DNA of 8,145 nucleotides, from contig CANJMU010000022.1 of the NCBI GenBank assembly GCA_947475135.1, positions 1-8,145 on the forward strand, in the 5' to 3' direction. Positions 1 through 5,324 of the stretch are shown piece by piece (the first letter of the stretch is position 1; each line of letters opens with the position of its first letter). The notes under the pieces are model-generated. The model had not been told where the DNA came from. It was given only the letters and a program-made list of their open reading frames with translations, and did not search any database. Origin of the DNA: Silvanigrellaceae bacterium (lineage in GTDB: Bacteria > Bdellovibrionota > Oligoflexia > Silvanigrellales > Silvanigrellaceae). The translations under genes and the position numbers were made by a program.

Positions 1-432
1 AAAGCCTTATTTTTGGCAAATGGTATTATTGCGTTTATTCAGGCGTTTTTGATTTCTATTTTACTTTTTATGTTAAATGTTCCTAATTTTATCTTGCTTT
101 CAGCATTGTCTTTTTTTATTTCGTTTATTCCTGTGGTTGGGACGGCTCCAGTAACAGTTGGAACGGCAGCGTGGTGTTATTTTTCGCGTGGAGATAAAAC
201 ATCTGCAGTTGTTATATTGATCTGCGCTGTATTTATAGGAGTTATTGACAATATATTAAGACCTTTACTTATGAAAGGAAAAGCTGATATTCAATTTTAC
301 TGGATTTTCCTTGCAATTTTAGGAGGCCTTTCTGTATTTGGTATTGCGGGCGCGATTTTGGGGCCTCTGGCTTTTGCGCTTTTTTCCGCATCCTTTCAAA
401 CCTACGAGGTTTTTTCTCAAAATCGGGAATAG
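1..432 (+). CDS. AI-2E/PerM family (UPF0118) membrane transporter, C-terminal part
   Basis: The reading frame is open from the first base, so the gene starts upstream; about 143 C-terminal residues are visible. They are very hydrophobic and carry the family's landmarks: a GIIAFIQAF segment, then SFIPVVGTAP (the conserved 'fiP.vGt' turn), an N-I-L-R-P motif preceded by aspartate (DNILRPLL), and a final GGL-x-FG-x-x-G-x-x-LGPL segment. The family consists of inner-membrane proteins with about eight spans. Members have been linked to export of autoinducer-2 (TqsA) or to Na+/H+ antiport, but most have no proven substrate, so the name should not be read as evidence of quorum sensing. The stop lies 2 bases before the next start, so the gene is probably co-transcribed with it. 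Family assignment is confident; substrate is unknown. Confidence 0.88.
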   Translation, partial: KALFLANGIIAFIQAFLISILLFMLNVPNFILLSALSFFISFIPVVGTAPVTVGTAAWCYFSRGDKTSAVVILICAVFIGVIDNILRPLLMKGKADIQFYWIFLAILGGLSVFGIAGAILGPLAFALFSASFQTYEVFSQNRE

Positions 433-434
433 TC

Positions 435-1895
435 ATGTTAGAAACAAAAAATGAACCCTTATTTATTAATGCAACGCATGCTTTAGCCAATAATGAAATG
501 ACGCTTTCTACAGGTGTTTCAATTTTTGATATTGATGGTGACGGCGAATCAGAAATATTGGTGGCAAATAATAATTCGGGGAACAATATTTATAAATATA
601 ATGAAAATACATTTGAATTTGAAGATATTTCTCCAAATGAGTTCAAACTTAAAAAAAAACAAACCTTAGGTTTTTCTATCGGAGATTTTTTTGGAAAAGG
701 AATACCTTGTATTTATACACTCAATTCATTTAATAAATCTTCGCGAAATAAAAATGAGGATGATTTATTTTTATTTCAAGAAAAAGTGATTGATGAAAAA
801 AAATATATGACATTTAAAAATTTATTTTCAAAAAATTCTCACTTCGATTTTGTGAATTCTTCTGGGTCTCAAAATGTATGCGCTGTGGATTATGAGGGCG
901 AGGGCATTCATGGGTTTTTAGTACTGCATGCGAATGAATTTCCTTCTTTTTATTCTTCAGAAAAATTATCAGAAGAAAAATCTTTTTCTCGTGATTCTTC
1001 CAAGGAGCGTGGTTTGTCAATATCAAAGCACGGAAAAATTGCAATTTCTCAGATGATTTTAAGTAAAAATGCCTCAGATATATTGATTTTAGAAAATAAA
1101 AATCAAATTAAGCTGTTTACGAGAGGTGATAAAAATAATTATATTCATTTAAATTCAAATATTGATTTAGATGGGATTTTAACTAATCTTTTGTCGATTT
1201 GTGTAGCTGATTTTACAGGTAATGGGTTAGCTGATATTGTGATTATTTCACAAGAAGGTAACAAAATTTTATTTCATGAAACACCTGGGGAATTTTATGA
1301 TGTCACTCCTCTTGTGATTCAACAACTCAAACATATTCGTAGTGCTGTTGTGGCTGATTTTGATAATGATGGTCGAGAAGAAATTTTTTTTACATGTGCC
1401 CGTGGTTCAAATGTTATGTTTCGATACTTAGGGAGTAATGAGTGGGAAAGTGTCGATATTGGGGAATTAAAATTATCTCAGTATTCTAGCACGGGATGTG
1501 CTTATGGCGACCTAACCGGAAGCGGGCGGCTAGATTTATTTGTGGCATCGGGGGAATTTCAAATTCAGGAAAATCAATTATTTTTAGGACAGTCCAATGG
1601 AAACTATTGGCTTCGTGTTCAGCCTTTGACACAGTTTAAATTTCCAGCATTGAGTGCTAAAGTAACAATTCTTTTTAACGATAATACCCTGCAGACAAAA
1701 TTTATTTGTTCGGGAAGCGGTTATCATTCACAGATGGAGCCTATTGCTCATTTTGGTTTTGGACTAGAAAAACCAAAAATTAAATCGTTGGAGGTTGTTT
1801 GGCCAGGAAAAAAAGAACAAATATTTCGAACGGTTATTCATGGAGATCATATCCCATTGAATTCATGTCTACAAATTTCGTTTCCGTTCGCCTGA
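435..1895 (+). CDS. FG-GAP/VCBS-repeat protein with C-terminal ASPIC/UnbV domain (CRTAC1-like)
   Basis: This is a 486-residue protein of unknown precise function. Calcium-loop-like FG-GAP/VCBS repeats punctuate it: DIDGDGESE (32-40, a near-ideal D-x-D-x-D-G loop), GDFFGKG (83-89), VDYEGEG (151-157), ADFTGNGLAD (258-267), ADFDNDGREE (307-316) and GDLTGSGRLD (358-367). Such repeats normally build a beta-propeller. The last ~100 residues match the ASPIC/UnbV domain: NYWLRVQP (390-397), GSGYHSQ (427-433), HFGFG (439-443) and EVVWPG (453-458). Proteins with this layout are called CRTAC1-like and are usually secreted. This one has no signal peptide or membrane span, and I see no upstream in-frame start in the preceding 60 bases. 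The SD-like GGGA at 425-428 sits 6 bases before the ATG inside the upstream gene, which suggests translational coupling. The next gene, a squalene synthase homologue, begins 10 bases after the stop. Domain calls are confident; the biological role is not. Confidence 0.85.
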   Translation: MLETKNEPLFINATHALANNEMTLSTGVSIFDIDGDGESEILVANNNSGNNIYKYNENTFEFEDISPNEFKLKKKQTLGFSIGDFFGKGIPCIYTLNSFNKSSRNKNEDDLFLFQEKVIDEKKYMTFKNLFSKNSHFDFVNSSGSQNVCAVDYEGEGIHGFLVLHANEFPSFYSSEKLSEEKSFSRDSSKERGLSISKHGKIAISQMILSKNASDILILENKNQIKLFTRGDKNNYIHLNSNIDLDGILTNLLSICVADFTGNGLADIVIISQEGNKILFHETPGEFYDVTPLVIQQLKHIRSAVVADFDNDGREEIFFTCARGSNVMFRYLGSNEWESVDIGELKLSQYSSTGCAYGDLTGSGRLDLFVASGEFQIQENQLFLGQSNGNYWLRVQPLTQFKFPALSAKVTILFNDNTLQTKFICSGSGYHSQMEPIAHFGFGLEKPKIKSLEVVWPGKKEQIFRTVIHGDHIPLNSCLQISFPFA

Positions 1896-1905
1896 GAACA
1901 AAATT

Positions 1906-2964
1906 ATGAAATTTTTTGAAAAAACGAATGAAGCCTTTTCTCTAAATTCGGAAGCGGCGGAGTTTTCTTCCTCGATTTTGTATTGTAATGAAATCGTGAA
2001 TAAAGTCTCACGAACATTTGCAATTGGAATTCATGTTTTGAAAGGACAAATCAAAAATAGTGTACTTGTTGGTTACTTATTATGTCGCATTGCAGATACA
2101 ATAGAAGACGATCTTTCTCTTATCACAGAAGATAAAATTTATTATTTAGAAAAATTTCAAAATTGTTTTTCAGATAGAAATCAAATTTCATTCATTTGCA
2201 AAATAGCAGATAAGTTAACAGGAGATGAGTCTCATATTAATTTAGTCCGAAATTGTGATAAAGTTTTTCGTGTTTTTGAAAGCCTCTCTTTTTATACAAA
2301 ATCTGTACTTATTCATTGGGTTTCTGAAATGATCTGTGGGATGAAAAAGTTTCTCAGAAAACATGACAATAAATTAAGAATACAATCACTCTCTGAATTT
2401 AAAGAATATTGCTATTATGTGGCAGGAACTGTTGGGTGCATGTTAACAGATTTATGGAAAGAGCATGCCTTACTTTTTAATGAAAAACTTTATCAATCGC
2501 TTTATAAAATATCTTCAAAGTTTGGCGAGGGGCTGCAGATTATTAATATTTTAAAAGATATTTTTTGGGATAAGCAGAAAGAAAACTCAATTTATATTCC
2601 TGAAGAAATATTAAAGCGTTTAGGGTCATCGCATGAAAATTTATTAAATAAAAATTTTTATTTTCAAAATGAAATAGCCGCAAAAGAACTCATGTTTTTA
2701 GCTCAAAAAGATCTTTTAGAATCTGTGGAATATGTAAAAAAAATACCTAAAATAAATCCTCGAATTCGGTTTTTTTGCGCATTGCCATTATTGTTGGCGA
2801 TAGGGACGCTGAATAAATTAAAATCATCTGATAATATTATTTCTTCTGAAAATAAAATTAAAATTTCAAAAAGCGAAGTGTCAAAAATTATAAGACAGTC
2901 TTTTTTTTCTTCTATCAGCAATTGGTGGTTTGAAAAAAGTGTCAAAAAATTAATGAAAAATTAA
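1906..2964 (+). CDS. squalene/phytoene synthase family protein, squalene-synthase-like
   Basis: This 352-residue all-alpha head-to-head prenyl-diphosphate synthase should condense two prenyl diphosphates (two farnesyl-PP to squalene, or a related product). Visible motifs are SRTFAIG (35-41); the first aspartate-rich motif ADTIEDD (63-69); YCYYVAGTVGCML (168-180); the second metal-binding motif in LQIINILKDIFWD (210-222), with D218 and D222; YIPEEI (230-235); and FCALPLLLAIGTL (290-302). DTIEDD and the FCAxPxxxAxxTL helix are hallmarks of squalene synthase rather than of CrtB phytoene synthase or the HpnC/HpnD pair. The usual NxxRD arginine is lysine here (K217). There is no C-terminal membrane anchor like that of the eukaryotic enzyme. 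No strong Shine-Dalgarno is visible. No desaturase or hopene cyclase is nearby, so the end product (hopanoid, C30 carotenoid or other) is open. Family is very likely; substrate is inferred. Confidence 0.88.
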   Translation: MKFFEKTNEAFSLNSEAAEFSSSILYCNEIVNKVSRTFAIGIHVLKGQIKNSVLVGYLLCRIADTIEDDLSLITEDKIYYLEKFQNCFSDRNQISFICKIADKLTGDESHINLVRNCDKVFRVFESLSFYTKSVLIHWVSEMICGMKKFLRKHDNKLRIQSLSEFKEYCYYVAGTVGCMLTDLWKEHALLFNEKLYQSLYKISSKFGEGLQIINILKDIFWDKQKENSIYIPEEILKRLGSSHENLLNKNFYFQNEIAAKELMFLAQKDLLESVEYVKKIPKINPRIRFFCALPLLLAIGTLNKLKSSDNIISSENKIKISKSEVSKIIRQSFFSSISNWWFEKSVKKLMKN

Positions 2965-3019
2965 TTTTAAATTGATACCTCGTTTGATTTAATAAATAAA
3001 ATTTAAATCTCATAAAAAA

Positions 3020-3934
3020 TTAATTACCATAACGTATAATTTGATAGTGATCTTCAATAAAAATTTCTTGAAATTCAGAAATCATGCTTTCATGAATCCA
3101 AGTATATTGATCTGGCAATAGAATATTTTGAAAATTTTCTATTGCCCATTTTTCAATATGAATCATAGGATCATAAATAGGGAGTCTTTTATTATATAAG
3201 TAATTCTGTTTATTTTTAAAATGGCTGCTGTTTTTTATCAAAAAATTTTCAATAAAATCGTTTTTTTCTGGTAATGAAATTAAATTTTTATATGGATAAT
3301 TAATTTTCTTTTCAACTAATAAAAATCCATACTGTTGACATAAAATATAGGTTTTTTGTTCTGTTTTAGGAATGATGTTTTCTGAAAAAAAATCTAATTG
3401 GATGGATTTATATATAGAAGTTTTTTTCCAATTTTTTAAATATTCATGAAGATTTGCGGGGATCATGTCTAATAAATCATTGTGTTTTTTACGTGAAAAA
3501 TATTTCTTTCTAAAATCTGTAGAGTTATACTGAAAAAAATTTCCAGTTTCCATAAACTCCCATTCAGAAAACATTTTTAAATAATAAGAAGAATCATCTT
3601 TCATGTGACCAAATAAAATAATTTCATTATCGTCAGCACATAGTGTGCGAACAGACTTTAAAACATACATTTTCCAATAATTTTCATTGTATAAATAATC
3701 CATAATTTGGACAAATTCTAATTTTTTAATTAAATTATTAGGAATTGCTAAACGAAGCATTTCTATGCGCTCGTCTGTATCCCATGGATTGAATCCAGAA
3801 ATTGAAAGTAAATGACCACCAATAATAACAAGGCATTTTTCGCATTTTGTAAGTGTAAATTCTAGAGATTTCAAATGCCCAAAATGAAAAGGTTGAAATC
3901 TTCCAATAAAAATTCCTAATTTCTTTTTTATCAT
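3020..3934 (-). CDS. nadM: NadM-type nicotinamide-nucleotide adenylyltransferase with degenerate Nudix-like C-terminus
   Basis: This 304-residue protein should transfer AMP from ATP to nicotinamide mononucleotide to make NAD+. The N-terminal nucleotidyltransferase domain (about 1-165) has GRFQPFHFGH (11-20, containing the HxGH active-site motif), NPWDTDER (49-56), GHMKDDSSYYLKMF (109-122, very typical of NadM-Nudix proteins) and STDFRKKYF (138-146). The remainder (about 185-304) aligns in outline with the Nudix half of bifunctional NadM/ADP-ribose pyrophosphatases: YILCQQYGFLLVEKK (196-210), SLPEKNDF where 'LPGG' is expected (220-227), and the closing IFIEDHYQII (291-300). The Nudix box (G-x5-E-x7-R-E-x2-E-E) is absent, so that activity is probably lost. 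The gene stands alone, convergent with the squalene synthase homologue and divergent from the FKBP gene. The ATG is preceded only by a weak GGA. The NadM call is firm; loss of Nudix activity is inferred from the missing motif. Confidence 0.87.
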   Translation of the reverse strand: MIKKKLGIFIGRFQPFHFGHLKSLEFTLTKCEKCLVIIGGHLLSISGFNPWDTDERIEMLRLAIPNNLIKKLEFVQIMDYLYNENYWKMYVLKSVRTLCADDNEIILFGHMKDDSSYYLKMFSEWEFMETGNFFQYNSTDFRKKYFSRKKHNDLLDMIPANLHEYLKNWKKTSIYKSIQLDFFSENIIPKTEQKTYILCQQYGFLLVEKKINYPYKNLISLPEKNDFIENFLIKNSSHFKNKQNYLYNKRLPIYDPMIHIEKWAIENFQNILLPDQYTWIHESMISEFQEIFIEDHYQIIRYGN

Positions 3935-3961
3935 ATTTAATCCATATTTATTAAGGTTTTA

Positions 3962-3989
3962 CTTATATTTTTTAATATATAAAAAACAA
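3962..3989 (-). promoter_or_regulatory. candidate promoter of the NadM-type gene
   Basis: Read on the minus strand, TTGTTT (3989-3984) and TATAAG (3967-3962) are separated by 16 bases. This would place the transcription start roughly 20 bases before the ATG at 3934. The surroundings are so AT-rich that chance matches are easy. Confidence 0.3.
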
Positions 3990-3991
3990 AC

Positions 3992-4020
3992 TTGACACTA
4001 CAATACGAAAGTAATACAGC
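3992..4020 (+). promoter_or_regulatory. candidate promoter of the FKBP isomerase gene
   Basis: A perfect -35 consensus TTGACA (3992-3997) lies in the divergent intergenic region, 85 bases before the FKBP start. The hexamer at 17-base spacing (TACAGC, 4015-4020) is a poor -10. A better-looking TACAAT (3999-4004) lies too close to pair with it and has no clear -35 of its own. A promoter here is likely; the exact elements are uncertain. Confidence 0.35.
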
Positions 4021-4028
4021 TGGATCTG

Positions 4029-4054
4029 AATGTCATTTTTTTATCAATGACATT
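4029..4054. repeat. 9-bp perfect inverted repeat in the FKBP gene leader
   Basis: AATGTCATT (4029-4037) and AATGACATT (4046-4054) are perfect reverse complements around an 8-base spacer. They lie between the TTGACA element and the ribosome-binding site of the FKBP gene. It could be a hairpin in the 5' untranslated RNA or a dimeric regulator's operator. No T-tract follows, so it is not a standard terminator. Confidence 0.5.
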
Positions 4055-4071
4055 GAATTTTATTTCTTACG

Positions 4072-4078
4072 AAAGGGG
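4072..4078 (+). promoter_or_regulatory. ribosome-binding site fixing the FKBP start
   Basis: AAAGGGG lies 4 bases before the ATG at 4083. A longer in-frame start at 4047 has no such site and would put 12 residues in front of a good signal peptide, so 4083 is preferred. Confidence 0.8.
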
Positions 4079-4082
4079 TTTT

Positions 4083-4889
4083 ATGAAATTTTTACAAACC
4101 AGTTGTGTCTTGGCTGTTGCGACATTGATGGGTTCTGTCTGTCTAGCGGAAAGCGTTCCTGCCGCAAATGTCACTGATGTGCCATCTCAATCAACAAAGG
4201 CATCAGAAAAGAAACAAACGAAACAAGCCTCAAATTTTAAAACAGATGAAGAAAAACTGAGTTATATTATTGGGCACCAGGTTGCAACGAGTATTCGAAA
4301 TGATGATATTAAAATTAATAAATCAGCTTTGATCAAGGCTTTAGAAGAGGGCCTGAATGGAAAAGAAAGTTCTTTGACTCCACAAGAGTCTCAAGCTTTT
4401 ATGCAAAAATATTTTGCACAGCTTCAAAAATCCAGAGGCGATAAAAATAAAAAAGACGGTTTAACATTTTTAAATAAAAATAAATCTGACAAAGGAATTG
4501 TTACTTTAGCGGATGGTTTACAATATCGCGTTTTGGCGGAAGGAAAAGGAAGCAAGCCAAAGGCTACAGACACGGTTTCTGTAGATTACGAAGGCACGCT
4601 TATTAATGGAAAAGTTTTTGATTCTTCCTATGCTAGAAAACAACCAGCAACATTTCCTGTCAGTGCGGTTATTAAGGGTTGGACAGAGGCATTGCAATTG
4701 ATGCCAGAAGGATCTACCTGGATGCTTTATATACCTTCAGAACTAGCTTACGGAGATAAAGCCCCGTCACCAAATATCGGTCCAAATTCATCGTTGGTTT
4801 TTAAAGTGCATTTGATTTCAATTGCAAAGGTTGATGCGAACGCGCAACCAAAAAATATAAATAATTCTACTCAGACAATTAAAAAATAA
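4083..4889 (+). CDS. periplasmic FKBP-type peptidyl-prolyl isomerase (Mip/FkpA-like)
   Basis: This 268-residue protein catalyses cis-trans isomerisation of Xaa-Pro bonds and probably chaperones proteins in the periplasm. Residues 1-22 form a signal peptide (MKFLQ, hydrophobic core, cleavage after CLA at A22). The only nearby cysteines lack a lipobox, so it is soluble or peripheral. A lysine/serine/threonine-rich linker (about 30-52) leads into the FKBP_N helical dimerisation domain (about 52-135; DEEKLSYIIGHQVA is typical). The FKBP_C catalytic domain (about 138-230) retains every usual active-site residue: Y149, F159, D160, F171, V176, I177, W180, Y203 and F220. A short polar tail closes the protein. 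N-terminal dimerisation plus C-terminal FKBP is the Mip/FkpA/FklB layout; export points to Mip/FkpA. It is convergent with the small gene that ends 4 bases after its stop. Its base composition is less AT-extreme than neighbours such as nadM, perhaps because of higher expression. Confidence 0.92.
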   Translation: MKFLQTSCVLAVATLMGSVCLAESVPAANVTDVPSQSTKASEKKQTKQASNFKTDEEKLSYIIGHQVATSIRNDDIKINKSALIKALEEGLNGKESSLTPQESQAFMQKYFAQLQKSRGDKNKKDGLTFLNKNKSDKGIVTLADGLQYRVLAEGKGSKPKATDTVSVDYEGTLINGKVFDSSYARKQPATFPVSAVIKGWTEALQLMPEGSTWMLYIPSELAYGDKAPSPNIGPNSSLVFKVHLISIAKVDANAQPKNINNSTQTIKK

Positions 4890-4892
4890 TTT

Positions 4893-5102
4893 TTACTTAA
4901 AAGCCTTTTCGAGGGCATCTATCACTTCTTCTTTTTTGATACCGTCTTTTTTTTCTGAGTCACTAGAATCACTTTCTGTTTTAAATTGTTTTAAAAGAAA
5001 TGCATACATAGGTGTATTACCAACAGGAATTGAGAAAATCATGAACCAAATAATTCCATAAAAAATTGTGATCCCAATTATTTTTAAAATTTGATTTATC
5101 AT
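4893..5102 (-). CDS. small single-span membrane protein, unknown function
   Basis: This is a 69-residue hypothetical protein. Residues about 5-27 (QILKIIGITIFYGIIWFMIF) form one strongly hydrophobic span. Next come a short SIPVGNTP turn, FLLKQFK, and a highly charged Ser/Asp/Glu/Lys tail (about 41-58) ending in a predicted helix EEVIDALEKAFK. No known family was recognised. Evidence that it is real: a good Shine-Dalgarno (AAGGGA on the minus strand) about 5 bases before the ATG, a coherent membrane-plus-charged-tail architecture, and no competing gene on the other strand. It converges on the FKBP gene with only 3 bases between the stops. It could be a membrane adaptor or an envelope-stress small protein, but nothing in the sequence decides this. 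Confidence 0.65.
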   Translation of the reverse strand: MINQILKIIGITIFYGIIWFMIFSIPVGNTPMYAFLLKQFKTESDSSDSEKKDGIKKEEVIDALEKAFK

Positions 5103-5129
5103 AAATTTCCCTTTTTAGTTTTCTGTTTA

Positions 5130-5138
5130 TGTTATAAT
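5130..5138 (+). promoter_or_regulatory. extended -10 promoter, probably of the porin gene
   Basis: TGTTATAAT is a perfect -10 hexamer (5133-5138) with the TGn extension, which can work with little -35 contact; no good -35 is visible. Transcription would start near 5145 and give a leader of about 180 bases before the porin ATG at 5325. Confidence 0.5.
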
Positions 5139-5190
5139 ATTTTTAAAGATTTCCTAGTTGGTTTTTTGACGAAAAGTTATATTTTTTAGT

Positions 5191-5215
5191 GAAAATTTGA
5201 AAGGAAAAAATTTTC
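5191..5215. repeat. 8-bp inverted repeat in the porin leader
   Basis: GAAAATTT (5191-5198) and AAATTTTC (5208-5215) can pair around a purine-rich 9-base loop, GAAAGGAAA. It is AT-rich and weak as a hairpin. It lies within the presumed untranslated leader, about 110 bases before the porin start, and might affect mRNA stability or be an operator. Confidence 0.35.
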
Positions 5216-5305
5216 GATTTCTTGTATTAAGAATATTTTAATGATAAAAATAAGAGTGTGGGTTGAATTCGGAATTTCTTTTCTTATTTCTTCCTGCCTA
5301 CTTTA

Positions 5306-5314
5306 TTTTTTTTT
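5306..5314 (+). repeat. T9 homopolymer abutting the porin ribosome-binding site
   Basis: Nine consecutive T lie directly against AAGGA (5315-5319). Runs like this can change length by slippage. Here a change would alter the leader but not the porin reading frame if translation starts at 5325. Confidence 0.5.
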
Positions 5315-5319
5315 AAGGA
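5315..5319 (+). promoter_or_regulatory. ribosome-binding site fixing the porin start
   Basis: AAGGA sits 5 bases before the ATG at 5325. The longer in-frame start at 5241 lacks a comparable site and would add a second hydrophobic stretch before the signal peptide. Confidence 0.75.
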
Positions 5320-5324
5320 TTCTT

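Noticed and set aside
1..432. Reading the first gene as evidence of autoinducer-2 quorum sensing
   Set aside because: The family name is historical and most members have no demonstrated AI-2 role; no LuxS or sensor gene is in the window.
269..586. Minus-strand open frame of 105 codons
   Set aside because: It lies opposite the convincing AI-2E and CRTAC1-like genes, shows no domain, and its composition reads as reverse complement of coding sequence.
814..1044. Minus-strand open frame of 76 codons
   Set aside because: It is antisense inside the CRTAC1-like gene, with no recognisable protein features.
2703..2945. Minus-strand open frame of 80 codons
   Set aside because: It is antisense to the 3' end of the squalene synthase homologue, whose conserved FCALPLLLAIGTL helix lies in this stretch.
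2956..3025. AAAAATTAATT repeats (2956-2966 and 3015-3025), the palindrome AAAATTAATTTT, and a GATTTAA/TTAAATC pair between convergent genes
   Set aside because: All are pure A/T in a very AT-rich stretch with no GC-containing stem, so they are not evidence of a real terminator or mobile-element target duplication.
4083..4150. Lipoprotein signal for the FKBP isomerase
   Set aside because: The cysteine at residue 20 is preceded by GSV rather than a lipobox; signal peptidase I cleavage after A22 fits better.
3992..4177. Plus-strand open frame of 61 codons starting at TTG
   Set aside because: Its TTG start is part of the TTGACA promoter-like element, it has no ribosome site, and it overlaps the FKBP signal-peptide region in another frame.
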